Source: an uncultured Actinomycetes bacterium (lineage in GTDB: Bacteria; Actinomycetota; Acidimicrobiia; Acidimicrobiales; RAAP-2). Taken from it: DNA of 35,684 bases. Below are positions 8,784 to 16,560 of this stretch, in pieces (position 1 is the stretch's first letter; each line of letters starts with the position of its first letter). Location: positions 1 through 35,684 of the forward strand of contig CAINHL010000031.1 of the NCBI GenBank assembly GCA_903848885.1, given 5' to 3'. Position numbers and translations under genes: made by a program. Under the pieces are notes generated by a model. That model saw nothing but the letters and a program-made list of their open reading frames with translations. It searched no databases and had not been told where the DNA came from.

Positions 8784-10208
8784 GTGACCATCATCCGCGA
8801 CTCGTTCTATATCAATGGCCAGTGGGTAAAAGCCACTTCATCCGAAACGCTCGACGTCTTCTCCTCGGGCAACGGCGAACTCTTCGCCACTATTCCCGCC
8901 GGGACCGTCGACGAGGCCAACGCAGCCGTGGAAGCCGCGGCGGCTGCCTTTACCTCATGGTCCGAAACGCCCGTCAAAGAGCGTGCCGAGTACCTGACTC
9001 GCGTTTCCGAGAAGTTGGCCGAACGTGCCGACGAGCTCGCGCTTATTTTTGCGAACGAAGTTGGAATGCCGCTCATGCTGTCCAAGGGTGTGCAGGCGGG
9101 AATGCCCACGGCGACCTTCGCCGACGTGGCCACGCGTGCGAACGAATTCGAATTCGAACACGAAGTAGGAAACTCCACGATTGTTCGCGAAGCCGTGGGT
9201 GTGGTTGCCGCCATCACCCCCTGGAACTACCCCTTGCACCAGATTGCCAACAAAGTCGCTCCGGCGCTGGCTGCCGGTTGCACCGTTGTCCTCAAGCCCA
9301 GCGAGGTTGCTCCGATTAACGCCTTCATCCTCGCGGAGATCATGCACGAAATTGGTTTGCCAAAGGGTGTCTTCAACTTGGTCACCGGCCTTGGCCCCGT
9401 GGTCGGCGAAGCCATCGTGGCGCACCCGAAGACCGACATGGTGAGCTTCACTGGATCCACGCGCGCCGGAAAGCGCGTTATGCAAATTGCCGCCGAAATG
9501 GTCAAACGGGTCAGCCTGGAGTTGGGCGGCAAGTCCGCCAACATCATTCTCGAAGACGCCGACCTGGCCAAGGCCATTCCGGACGCCCTTTTCAAGTGCT
9601 ACTTGAACTCGGGACAGACCTGCTCGGCCTTGACCCGCCTCGTGGTTCCCCGGTCCAAGTTGAACGAGATCGAAGATATTGCCATCGCGGCCGCCGCTGG
9701 TTTCGCTCCGGCCGACCCCGTCACCGGCATGTCGTTGCTGGGACCATTGGTTTCGGCCGCCCAGCAGCAGCGCGTGCGTGACTACATCAACAAGGGTGTC
9801 GCCGAAGGTGCGCGCCTCATTGTTGGTGGTGCGGATGCTCCCGAGGGTCTCGAGCAGGGTTACTACGTCCAGCCCACGATTTTTAGCGACGTGCTGAACA
9901 GCATGACCATCGCCCAGGAAGAAATCTTTGGCCCGGTATTGTCCATCATCCCCTACGACACCGAAGAAGAGGCCGTTGCCATTGCCAACGACTCGCTCTA
10001 TGGTTTGGCCGGCGGTGTGTGGGCTGGATCGGAAGACAAGGCGCGCGAAGTTGCCCGCAAGATTCGTACCGGACAGGTCGAAATCAATGGTGGGGCCTTC
10101 AACTTGGTGGCGCCCTTCGGTGGCTACAAGCAGTCGGGAATCGGACGCGAACTCGGACAGTTCGGCTTCGAAGAATTCCTCGAAGTGAAGTCCATTCAAC
10201 ACAACTAA
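8784..10208 (+). CDS. NAD(P)-dependent aldehyde dehydrogenase
   Basis: Oxidises an aldehyde to the acid through a cysteine thiohemiacetal. The 474-aa protein is a standard ALDH superfamily member: N148 in TPWNYP, K171 in VLKPSE, the FTGST cofactor loop at about 222-226, the general base E246 in LELGGKS and the nucleophile C280 in NSGQTC, then EEIFGPVL and the C-terminal [12 protein letters not shown]. All catalytic residues are present, unlike the CoA-acylating enzyme at 17.5 kb. It starts at GTG 8784 with an AAGGGGG ribosome binding site and appears monocistronic between two hairpins. The substrate cannot be fixed; the sequence resembles broad-specificity aliphatic or betaine-type ALDHs. Confidence 0.93.
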   Translation: MTIIRDSFYINGQWVKATSSETLDVFSSGNGELFATIPAGTVDEANAAVEAAAAAFTSWSETPVKERAEYLTRVSEKLAERADELALIFANEVGMPLMLSKGVQAGMPTATFADVATRANEFEFEHEVGNSTIVREAVGVVAAITPWNYPLHQIANKVAPALAAGCTVVLKPSEVAPINAFILAEIMHEIGLPKGVFNLVTGLGPVVGEAIVAHPKTDMVSFTGSTRAGKRVMQIAAEMVKRVSLELGGKSANIILEDADLAKAIPDALFKCYLNSGQTCSALTRLVVPRSKLNEIEDIAIAAAAGFAPADPVTGMSLLGPLVSAAQQQRVRDYINKGVAEGARLIVGGADAPEGLEQGYYVQPTIFSDVLNSMTIAQEEIFGPVLSIIPYDTEEEAVAIANDSLYGLAGGVWAGSEDKAREVARKIRTGQVEINGGAFNLVAPFGGYKQSGIGRELGQFGFEEFLEVKSIQHN

Positions 10209-10214
10209 GTACGA

Positions 10215-10253
10215 TCGCACCACATCTCACTTTTCCTGTGAGATGTGGTGCGA
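10215..10253 (+). terminator. Strong hairpin after the aldehyde dehydrogenase
   Basis: A perfect 16-bp stem, 10215-10230 against 10238-10253 (core ACCACATCTCAC/GTGAGATGTGGT), has a 7-nt loop TTTTCCT. It begins 6 bp after the stop codon. No T-tract follows, so it is a tailless hairpin of the kind proposed as terminators in GC-rich actinobacteria. It separates the dehydrogenase from tRNA-Lys. Confidence 0.75.
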
Positions 10254-10273
10254 GAGTCAGTGATGCCGTGGTG

Positions 10274-10279
10274 TAGACT
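10274..10279 (+). promoter_or_regulatory. Putative -10 element of tRNA-Lys
   Basis: TAGACT is placed 7 nt before the first base of tRNA-Lys, so transcription could begin at or next to the mature 5' end. No clear -35 element is seen. Confidence 0.4.
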
Positions 10280-10286
10280 CGTCAGT

Positions 10287-10362
10287 GCGCCGGTAGCTCA
10301 ATTGGCAGAGCATTTGACTCTTAATCAACAGGTTCCGGGTTCAAGTCCCGGCCGGCGCACCA
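10287..10362 (+). tRNA. tRNA-Lys (anticodon CTT)
   Basis: The acceptor GCGCCGG pairs with CCGGCGC, the D-stem is GCTC/GAGC, the anticodon loop is CTCTTAA on a TTGA/TCAA stem (the outermost pair is a T-C mismatch), and the T-arm is CCGGG-TTCAAGT-CCCGG. CCA is encoded (10360-10362). Confidence 0.96.
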
Positions 10363-10399
10363 AAGATTCCTCCGCCAGAGGATGACGTCCTTTTGTCGT

Positions 10400-11872
10400 T
10401 TACTTCGCCTTTTGCGGTGACGACAAGGTCAGATCGTTGACCAAACGACCACGCTTGAGCATCAAGGTGTCGCGAAGATAGTTGTTGTGAAGTCGCCACG
10501 GTCGCTTCGATCCCTGCTTAGGCAAGAGGTGGGCAACGCGATTGATGTAGCCCGAATCTAGATCCATGAACTTTCTGGCTTCGACATCGGGTCCCGGACG
10601 CTGGGGTACGCACATGGTGACGCGGCGCCGATCCATGCGGCGCAAGAGGCGCACGACGTAGCGACTGGTGAGGTCCGCCTTGAGGGTCCAGCTGGCGTTG
10701 GTGTACCCGAAGGTCATAGCGAGGTTGGGCACGCCGGACAGCATTATCCCCTTGTAGGCAATGGTGGTGGCGTAGTCGACTGCTACCCCATCTACTTCGA
10801 GGTCGATCCCCCCGAGAAGTTGCATATTCAATCCCGTGGCGCTCACCACGAGGTCCGCGGGAAGTTCCCGACCGGAGTGCAAGCGAATCCCCGTCGCGGT
10901 GAAAGTCTCGATGGTGTCAGTAACTACTTCCGCGGCTCCTGAAGAAATAGCCGCGAAGAGGTCGCCGTCAGGAACCAAGCAGAGTCGTTGATCCCACGGG
11001 TTGTAGGGCGGTGAGAAGTGTGTACGAATGTCGTAGCCCACTGGCAGAGCTTCTTTGAGACCCTTTCGCAAGGCCTTCTTTATCAACTCGGGGCGACGAC
11101 GGGTGATCTGGTACGAAATTAATCCGAGGGTTACGTTCTTCGCCCGCGCCAATTTGTACGCCGTCGCCACCGGCAACTTCTTCATCAACCACTTGGCGGC
11201 GCCGTCCTCGTAGGGTCGCGACACCACCCATGTGGGGGTGCGCTGGAGCATGGTGACGTGCGCTGCCGTCTGGGCTAAGGCAGGGACCAAAGTGACCGCC
11301 GTGGCCCCCGAACCGATAACCACCACGTTTTTACCCGTGACGTCGAGACCCTCGGGCCAGTGCTGCGGGTGGATGATGGGACCCGTGTAGGTCGACTCCC
11401 CCGGGAACTCGGGCCGGTAGCCCTCGTCGTAGCGGTAGTAGCCGGTATTACCCCAAAGGAACCCACACTCGATTGTCTCCGGGGCTGCGCTGTCGGCGTG
11501 AAGGAGATGTACGCTCCACCGCGCCGTCGCGCTGGACCAACTTGCACTGACAACGCGACGTTGGAAGAACATTTTCTTATCAACGCCGAAACGGCTCGCG
11601 GTATCGCGAATATAGGACAGGATGGCTGGTCCGCTAGCCAGGGAGACGGGATCGGTCCACGGCGAGAACGAGTAGCCCAAGGTGAACATGTCCGAGTCCG
11701 AGCGCACCGCCGGGTAGCGAAAGAGATCCCAGGTACCGCCGCTGACTGCCCGTGACTCCACGATGGCGTAGGTCTTGTGCGGCAACTCCTGTTCGAGGTG
11801 GCAGGCCGAACCTATTCCCGAAAGACCAGCTCCCACAATCAAAACGTCGACATAGTTCGGCAAGGTTCCCAT
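10400..11872 (-). CDS. ethA: EthA-like flavin-containing Baeyer-Villiger monooxygenase
   Basis: FAD- and NADPH-dependent monooxygenase that inserts oxygen next to a carbonyl or oxidises sulfur. The 490-aa length matches mycobacterial EthA, and I recall extensive matching text: GGTWDLFRYPAVRSDSDM, GPIIHPQHWPEGLD, IGSGATAVTLVPALA, YNPWDQRLCLVPDGDLF, SGRELPADLVVSATGLN. The FAD Rossmann motif GAGLSG is at 14-19, the NADPH motif GSGATA at 187-192, and the Baeyer-Villiger fingerprint at 162-172 reads YTGPIIHPQHW, with Tyr for the usual first Phe. TAGACT lies 6 nt before the ATG, so it may be leaderless. No EthR-type TetR regulator is adjacent. EthA activates ethionamide in Mycobacterium tuberculosis; the natural substrate here is unknown. 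Confidence 0.92.
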   Translation of the reverse strand: MGTLPNYVDVLIVGAGLSGIGSACHLEQELPHKTYAIVESRAVSGGTWDLFRYPAVRSDSDMFTLGYSFSPWTDPVSLASGPAILSYIRDTASRFGVDKKMFFQRRVVSASWSSATARWSVHLLHADSAAPETIECGFLWGNTGYYRYDEGYRPEFPGESTYTGPIIHPQHWPEGLDVTGKNVVVIGSGATAVTLVPALAQTAAHVTMLQRTPTWVVSRPYEDGAAKWLMKKLPVATAYKLARAKNVTLGLISYQITRRRPELIKKALRKGLKEALPVGYDIRTHFSPPYNPWDQRLCLVPDGDLFAAISSGAAEVVTDTIETFTATGIRLHSGRELPADLVVSATGLNMQLLGGIDLEVDGVAVDYATTIAYKGIMLSGVPNLAMTFGYTNASWTLKADLTSRYVVRLLRRMDRRRVTMCVPQRPGPDVEARKFMDLDSGYINRVAHLLPKQGSKRPWRLHNNYLRDTLMLKRGRLVNDLTLSSPQKAK

Positions 11873-11878
11873 GTCGAA

Positions 11879-11884
11879 AGTCTA
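11879..11884 (-). promoter_or_regulatory. Putative leaderless -10 element of ethA
   Basis: Minus-strand TAGACT is followed by TTCGAC (6 nt) and the ATG. There is no Shine-Dalgarno sequence. It lies in the 36-bp gap after the DUF2017 gene, so ethA may be transcribed independently of clpS. Confidence 0.45.
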
Positions 11885-11908
11885 CGAAGGCCGACCTTGC
11901 GACGAAGG

Positions 11909-12346
11909 TTATTCCAGAGCTTTCGCGAGTTCAAACAGGAGGTACTGCAAATCACGTATTTCGCTCAGTTCGGCTTCATCAATTCCCTCGAGCGAGTCAT
12001 TTTCGAAGGCTCCGCGAGCCACAACGTGATTTCGTAGTGCAATCTGCATGGTGGTCAGCCAGGCCCACGCTTCGACCAAAGTGAGTTGTTCTTCCTTCAC
12101 CGTCAGCAGTGCCAACTCCGCATTGGACGCGGTCTCCTTCTGACGTTGGAGAACACGAAGGGGATCATCGGTGTCGGCCGAGGGATTCATAGGAGAGTGC
12201 ACGTGGCTGTGCCACGGATGCTGCGCATCGTGGTCCGCGTCGACGACCTTTTGCATCTGCTGCGCGATGAATTCGCGAGCGTGACCATTTAATTTCACCT
12301 CCACGTGGCCATCACGACGACGCGGGAAGAGGCGCGAACGTGCCAT
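11909..12346 (-). CDS. DUF2017 family protein
   Basis: Small actinobacterial protein of 145 aa with unknown function. It starts MARSRLFPRRRDGHVEVKLNGHAREFIAQQM, has a polar linker (HSHVHSPMNPSADTDDP) and then predicted helices (ELALLTVKEEQLTLVEAWAWLTTMQIALRNHV, DLQYLLFELAKALE). DUF2017 genes usually follow clpS in Actinobacteria, and here the ATG overlaps the clpS stop by one base (TGATG), so translation is coupled. That conserved pairing suggests a role connected with the N-degron adaptor. The family assignment rests on this layout plus the helix pattern. Confidence 0.75.
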   Translation of the reverse strand: MARSRLFPRRRDGHVEVKLNGHAREFIAQQMQKVVDADHDAQHPWHSHVHSPMNPSADTDDPLRVLQRQKETASNAELALLTVKEEQLTLVEAWAWLTTMQIALRNHVVARGAFENDSLEGIDEAELSEIRDLQYLLFELAKALE

Positions 12347-12645
12347 CAGTCGTCACGTTCCATCGTGGCTAAGAGACCGTGGACGTGAAGTTGCACGACG
12401 TAGTGCTCCGCGCGGTCTTGGCCACCCGACCACACGATGGCCCGACCTTCGTGATGCACCGTCATCATCAGTTGTTCGGCCTTCTCCTGGGGATAGCCGA
12501 ATATCTTCTTAAAGACCAACGTCACGACGGGCATGGGCGTCACCGGATCGTTCCACACGACAACCTTCCAGAGCTTTTCCGTGGCGACTTTATTGTCGGT
12601 CTGGACCTCTGGTCGCGTAGTGAGAAGGGGTTGCGCAGAACTCAT
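12346..12645 (-). CDS. clpS: ATP-dependent Clp protease adaptor ClpS
   Basis: Delivers N-degron substrates to the ClpA or ClpC unfoldase. The 99-aa protein carries the ClpS core WKVVVWNDPVTPMPVVTLV, where the N-D-P loop recognises the N-terminal residue, then KKIFGYPQEKAEQLMMTVHHEGRAIV, and the C-terminal strand AEHYVVQLHVHGLLATMERD. The ATG at 12645 is preferred over a TTG three codons upstream. No ribosome binding site is evident. The ClpC or ClpA partner is not in this window, while clpX and clpP lie about 8 kb away on the same strand. Divergent from the MpaB-like gene with a 55-bp gap. Confidence 0.93.
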   Translation of the reverse strand: MSSAQPLLTTRPEVQTDNKVATEKLWKVVVWNDPVTPMPVVTLVFKKIFGYPQEKAEQLMMTVHHEGRAIVWSGGQDRAEHYVVQLHVHGLLATMERDD

Positions 12646-12688
12646 TACTAACAATTGTCGCAGAGCGCAACAGATTTGTCGATGCCCC

Positions 12689-12694
12689 TACGCT
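12689..12694 (+). promoter_or_regulatory. Putative leaderless -10 element of the MpaB-like gene
   Basis: TACGCT is followed by GGAAGG (6 nt) and the GTG at 12701. GGAAGG resembles a ribosome binding site but abuts the start codon, too close for normal use, so the leaderless reading is preferred. Confidence 0.4.
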
Positions 12695-12700
12695 GGAAGG

Positions 12701-13594
12701 GTGAGTTTTCTGCGACAAGCCAGGGCTGCCGGCGAACTGAGCGTGCGTCTTGGGGCAGCGCAATTGCAAAAAGAGGCCTTCCGACGAGTTCGTACGGCCA
12801 TGGGTCTACGCAGCGATCCCCCGCCCGCCTGCATGGATCCCGCACTTTCCTACCTACCCGTCGACGGCGCGGCGCGACTGGTTCACGGTGATCTGCCGTC
12901 GATGATCGTCGGAGGTCTGGCGTCACTCTTATTGCAGATACTCCACCCCGGCGCTATGGCGGGAGTTGCCGATCACTCTCGTTACCGCGACGATCCCCTC
13001 GGGCGCTTGGAGCAAACGGCCACCTTCGTGGGGACAACTACCTTTGGCTCACGAACCGACGCCCTTGCCGCTATCGAGCGCGTGCGCGCTGTGCACCAGG
13101 CCGTGCGTGGTCAGCGTGACGACGCTCGTCCCTACGAGGCCAACGATCCCGAATTGCTGCGCTGGGTACACGTGGCCGAAATTTCTATGTTCCTCGCGGG
13201 TGCACGCGCTTTCTCCCCCCACGCCATCACCCCCGATATCGCGGATCGCTACGTGGCCGAAATGGCGAAGCTCGCTCGGGATCTGGGCGTTGTTACTCCT
13301 CCCGAATCGGAACGCGAACTACTCGAGCAGCTCGAGGCATTTCGCCCCGAGCTAGAAATGATTCCTCGCGGCAAGGACGCGCGTAATTTTGTTCTTCGTG
13401 GAGTGGCCTCACGACCCTTGGAGCGAGCGGCTTACACCTCCTTAGTGGCGGCGGCCCTCGGTATCCTCCCGGAATGGGCCCGCGTGGAACTCGAACTCCC
13501 GACGATTCCCCTCGTCAATAACGTGGTCATCCGCCCCGCGGCCACCGCGGTGGCCGTCGCCTTACGACTCGCAATTCCTACGTCGTCAAAGTAA
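12701..13594 (+). CDS. MpaB / latex-clearing protein-family oxygenase (DUF2236)
   Basis: Member of the DUF2236 or MpaB/rubber oxygenase family, several of which are haem-dependent. With the GTG at 12701 the protein is 297 aa. Family signatures are LLLQILHPGAMAGVADHSRYRDDPLGRLEQTATFV (conserved His in LHP), VRAVHQAVRG (second conserved His) and LLRWVHVAEISMFLAGARAF. The frame stays open upstream to 12533, but that part is antisense to clpS and shows no homology. The Lcp branch cleaves polyisoprene, while most actinobacterial DUF2236 members have unknown substrates, so no gene name is given. The 3' end overlaps the convergent SDR gene by 17 bp. Confidence 0.8.
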   Translation: MSFLRQARAAGELSVRLGAAQLQKEAFRRVRTAMGLRSDPPPACMDPALSYLPVDGAARLVHGDLPSMIVGGLASLLLQILHPGAMAGVADHSRYRDDPLGRLEQTATFVGTTTFGSRTDALAAIERVRAVHQAVRGQRDDARPYEANDPELLRWVHVAEISMFLAGARAFSPHAITPDIADRYVAEMAKLARDLGVVTPPESERELLEQLEAFRPELEMIPRGKDARNFVLRGVASRPLERAAYTSLVAAALGILPEWARVELELPTIPLVNNVVIRPAATAVAVALRLAIPTSSK

Positions 13595-14309
13595 GGCCAC
13601 CGTCGATGGCGACAACCTGGCCCGTCACGTAGTCACTCTCGGCGAGCCACTGCACCACCTTGGCCACGTCGGAAGGAAGTCCACTGCGACGCAGGGGCGC
13701 GGCCTGTTGGACGAAATCGCGTACCACGTCCCACTCCTGCGTCCACGGCGTGTCGACCAAACCAGGCGCCACGGCATTTACCCGAACGGGGCCGACTACC
13801 TTCGCCAACAAGACGGTGAGGTGATTAAGTGCCGCCTTGGAAGCGGCGTAGGGTATCGACGAACCGGTAGGGCGAAGGCCGGCAATCGAGGATACGTTAA
13901 CGATGGAGCCGCGAGCCTCCCGTAAGGCCGGCATGGCCGCTACCGACATTGCCCACGTACCAAAAACATTGACCTCAAAAATCCGGCGCCAGACTGCGAT
14001 GTCCGCGCTGGCAAGATCGTGATGAGCAATGACTTGCGTCGTGCCGGCATTATTTACCAAACAATCCAAGCGTCCATAACGCCGCAGAACTTCGGCCACC
14101 AGCGCCTCCGCGTCCATGTCGCCATCGACGGAGGTCTGAATATACGAAGCGGACGGTAGTTCCGCGGCGATGCGCTCACCTTCGGTCACGCTGCGCGCAC
14201 TATTAATGACCACGGTTGCGCCCAGAGCGCCGAAGACGCGAGCTGTTTCTTCGCCAATACCACTCGTTGATCCGGTCACCACAACGACACGGTCAGTCCA
14301 GGACGTCAT
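13578..14309 (-). CDS. Short-chain dehydrogenase/reductase (SDR)
   Basis: NAD(P)-dependent oxidoreductase with the classical SDR fold, 243 aa. The cofactor motif is TGSTSGIG at 12-19, NNAG at 86-89, and the catalytic triad is S141, Y154 and K158 (VSSIAG, YAASK). The C-terminal VNAVAPGLVDTPWTQEW and YVTGQVVAIDGG are typical. INSARS after the second strand favours NADP-type binding, but this is uncertain. The ATG at 14309 overlaps the epimerase TGA as ATGA, so the two are translationally coupled; an upstream ATG at 14327 in frame is less likely. The coupling suggests carbohydrate-related chemistry, but the substrate is unknown. Confidence 0.9.
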   Translation of the reverse strand: MTSWTDRVVVVTGSTSGIGEETARVFGALGATVVINSARSVTEGERIAAELPSASYIQTSVDGDMDAEALVAEVLRRYGRLDCLVNNAGTTQVIAHHDLASADIAVWRRIFEVNVFGTWAMSVAAMPALREARGSIVNVSSIAGLRPTGSSIPYAASKAALNHLTVLLAKVVGPVRVNAVAPGLVDTPWTQEWDVVRDFVQQAAPLRRSGLPSDVAKVVQWLAESDYVTGQVVAIDGGLTLTT

Positions 14310-15217
14310 CGGGCCTTCACTCGCCACGACGCCGCCCAGCGTTGGCCGGGTTCCAATACAACCACGTCCTTGCCACTGCGCAGGCCCTCGGGAGGGCAGG
14401 TCATCGGCTCGATGGCCACCCCGGTTCGTCGACGACCCCGTTCTAGCTGATCACCGGTATACACCTGCAGGTAAGGGAAGTTACGGTCGACGCTGAGGTC
14501 GATAGATCGACCATTCGCGTCCGTCACGGTGGCCGTGGCCATCCCCGAATCGTCACGTGTCAATTCGGTGTAGGTGGTGTTGATGTCGTGACCATTTACT
14601 GACTTCGACTCACGAAAATCGCGCATCGTTCCCTTGACCGGCAAGATAGCTCCGGTGGGAAGTAGTCGTTCGTTCACTTCGACGAAGGCGGATGCCGGAA
14701 TTTCGAGTGAGGCCCCTTCAATGGTGGGCGTTGTCACCGCGATATAGGGATGGAAGCCCAAACCGAAGGGGGCGGGGACGTCGTCGCGGTTCGTCACCGT
14801 GCTAGTCACCGTCAAACCGAGGGCGCCGAGGTGGTACGCCACTTCGAGCGACACCAGAAAAGGGTAGGCCGGGCTGGGGTGCAGCAGACAGCTGAGCACG
14901 CAGCGGTTCTGATTGAAGGCGTCAATATGAAAAGCCTGCCAGCGGATGAGACCGTGATTCGCCGTGGTGGTGGAGGGATCGTCCAATGCCGGTCGCGCCC
15001 TGCGCCCGGAGAACTCCCAAATCTCCCCACCCATTCGGTTCGGCCAGGGGAAAAGTACTTGCCCGCGACCACCGGTGGCCCGTTCGTCGGCGGCGAACCC
15101 TTCTACGACGGCCACGCCCCCGGTTCCGTAGGTGCGCAAGGTGGCTCCTACTTCGCAGATCACGGCACGCTGATCACCGTGCGCTATGGCAATTTGTTCA
15201 CCCGTGGGTAATGTCAC
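14306..15217 (-). CDS. Aldose 1-epimerase family protein (GalM-like)
   Basis: Mutarotase-fold protein that interconverts alpha and beta anomers of aldoses, 303 aa. The family pattern is present: PWPNRMGGEIWEF near 57-69, NHGLIRW (first catalytic His region), FGLGFHPYI (second catalytic His) and the acid residue in VAIEPMTCPPEG. These positions match GalM histidines and glutamate. It starts at GTG 15217 with a good AGGGGA ribosome binding site. It is divergent from surE and coupled to the SDR downstream. Actinobacterial members often act on uncertain sugars, so the specific symbol galM is withheld. Confidence 0.88.
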   Translation of the reverse strand: MTLPTGEQIAIAHGDQRAVICEVGATLRTYGTGGVAVVEGFAADERATGGRGQVLFPWPNRMGGEIWEFSGRRARPALDDPSTTTANHGLIRWQAFHIDAFNQNRCVLSCLLHPSPAYPFLVSLEVAYHLGALGLTVTSTVTNRDDVPAPFGLGFHPYIAVTTPTIEGASLEIPASAFVEVNERLLPTGAILPVKGTMRDFRESKSVNGHDINTTYTELTRDDSGMATATVTDANGRSIDLSVDRNFPYLQVYTGDQLERGRRRTGVAIEPMTCPPEGLRSGKDVVVLEPGQRWAASWRVKAR

Positions 15218-15258
15218 GAAATTCCCCTGTCGTTCACCACAGTTTTACTCACCGCTAC

Positions 15259-15264
15259 TAACCT
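15259..15264 (+). promoter_or_regulatory. Putative leaderless -10 element of surE
   Basis: TAACCT is followed by GCGACGG (7 nt) and the ATG at 15272. The 54-bp gap to the divergent epimerase gene is short and must hold both promoters. Confidence 0.4.
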
Positions 15265-15271
15265 GCGACGG

Positions 15272-16123
15272 ATGCGTATTCTCATAACTAACGACGACGG
15301 AATTCACGCCCCTGGTATCCAGGTGCTGACGCGGGCGGTCGCCCGTTGGATAGCGCAGGCGCCCGACGGGGTTGTCCGGGAAGCTTTGGTGGCTGCCCCC
15401 AACGTCAACTATTCCGGCATGAGCGCGGCGGTGGGTGACGTCTTCGACCACCCCGAAATCGCCTACGAACGCGTACAAATCGAAGGGGCCGAGAACATAC
15501 CCGCCTTCGCCTTAGCGGCGGCCCCCGCGCTGTGCGCGATTATTGGGTCGCTGGGAAGCTTGGGAATGCAGCCCGATATTGTCCTCTCCGGCATTAATGC
15601 CGGCGCCAACGTCGGTCGTTCCGTGTTGCACTCGGGAACGGTGGGGGCCGTTCTCACCGGCGCTCAACTCGGCGTCAAGGGTCTGGCCGTATCCGTTAAC
15701 TGGGGCGAGAACGTGCACTACGACACCGCCGCCGAATTAGCTATGTGCGTACTTGATCAATTGGAGCACGCCCCCGCGCGCACCTTGTTGAATCTCAATG
15801 TCCCCAACCTTCCGGCCCGCGAGATTCTCGGTGTGCGCCGCGGACGAATTTCAACTGCCGGAATCGTGAAGTCTGCCGGACCCCGCGCCGGTGGCCAACC
15901 TCTCGGTCAGTCGGGGGTACTCCCTCTGCGACTGGGTGCCGCCACCCCCACCCTCGGTGACGTCAGCGACGAGATGGCGGATGAGGACGGTGCGCTGATT
16001 GCTGCGGGCTACGCATCGCTCACTCCCATCGTGGGTCCACGTGAATTCTTTGACGAGGAAGTCGCTGCCGTGATGGCTAGTACTCTTCGCCACGCCGACG
16101 AACATCTCGCGTCTCTGGCTTAA
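15272..16123 (+). CDS. surE: 5'/3'-nucleotidase SurE
   Basis: Metal-dependent phosphatase acting on nucleoside monophosphates. The 283-aa protein begins MRILITNDDGIHAPGI, with metal ligands D8 and D9; S48 in NYSGMSAAV and N109 in LSGINAGANVG complete the metal site seen in the family. The core ends at about residue 250, and the C-terminal ASLTPI and ADEHLASL stretches are usual. The length is slightly above the 250-aa average. TAACCT 7 nt upstream of the ATG suggests a leaderless transcript. The stop overlaps that of the convergent arfB by 4 bp. Confidence 0.94.
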   Translation: MRILITNDDGIHAPGIQVLTRAVARWIAQAPDGVVREALVAAPNVNYSGMSAAVGDVFDHPEIAYERVQIEGAENIPAFALAAAPALCAIIGSLGSLGMQPDIVLSGINAGANVGRSVLHSGTVGAVLTGAQLGVKGLAVSVNWGENVHYDTAAELAMCVLDQLEHAPARTLLNLNVPNLPAREILGVRRGRISTAGIVKSAGPRAGGQPLGQSGVLPLRLGAATPTLGDVSDEMADEDGALIAAGYASLTPIVGPREFFDEEVAAVMASTLRHADEHLASLA

Positions 16124-16551
16124 TCTTCCGCTAACGGACGTCGCCGCGATTGTTTCACCGCGGCTCGTTTCATCTTGCCCTGTACCCGTCGCTGCTGCGA
16201 ACCGCGAGTGGGCTTCGTGGGACGCCGAAGGGGATCTTCGTAAAGTCCCTGATGGAGTTTCTCAGCCAATCGTTCCAGCGCCGCTCGGCGGTTTGCTGCT
16301 TGCGAGCGATGGGTGCTCGAGGAGCCGCTCACTCGCTCCCCGAGTTGACGACCGAGAAGCTCAATCCAGCGCGGAGCGATGGGGAGCTCCGCCACCACCA
16401 CGCTGACCACCACCTTGGACATAGTGCGATTAGCGTGCTGACCGCCGGGTCCCGACGAGGTCGTGCAGCGCACTGTCAGGGCGTCACGTGGAACGACCAC
16501 TCGATTTCGAAGGTGCAGCGACTCGTCAACGCCGACGAAAGGCGTCTTCAT
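16120..16551 (-). CDS. arfB: Alternative ribosome-rescue factor ArfB (YaeJ-type peptidyl-tRNA hydrolase)
   Basis: Releases peptides from ribosomes stalled without a stop codon. The 143-aa protein has the class-I release-factor GGQ loop at 36-38 within SSGPGGQHANRTMSKV, the hallmark of this family, and a short basic C-terminal tail, QQRRVQGKMKRAAVKQSRRR, which in ArfB probes the empty mRNA channel. The central domain-2 part of RF1/RF2 is absent, consistent with ArfB rather than a true release factor. It starts 9 bp after the thioesterase stop codon, so the two are likely co-transcribed. It converges with surE. Confidence 0.92.
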   Translation of the reverse strand: MKTPFVGVDESLHLRNRVVVPRDALTVRCTTSSGPGGQHANRTMSKVVVSVVVAELPIAPRWIELLGRQLGERVSGSSSTHRSQAANRRAALERLAEKLHQGLYEDPLRRPTKPTRGSQQRRVQGKMKRAAVKQSRRRPLAED

Positions 16552-16560
16552 GTGAGTGGC

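Noticed and set aside
8955-10223. A 422-codon open frame antisense to the aldehyde dehydrogenase
   Set aside because: It mirrors the real gene exactly, has low-complexity Gly/Arg/His/Asn composition, no ribosome binding site and no recognisable motif. The sense frame has full ALDH motifs.
12533-12700. N-terminal extension of the MpaB-like protein
   Set aside because: It is antisense to clpS and carries no family homology; GTG 12701 has a promoter-like TACGCT at the expected distance.
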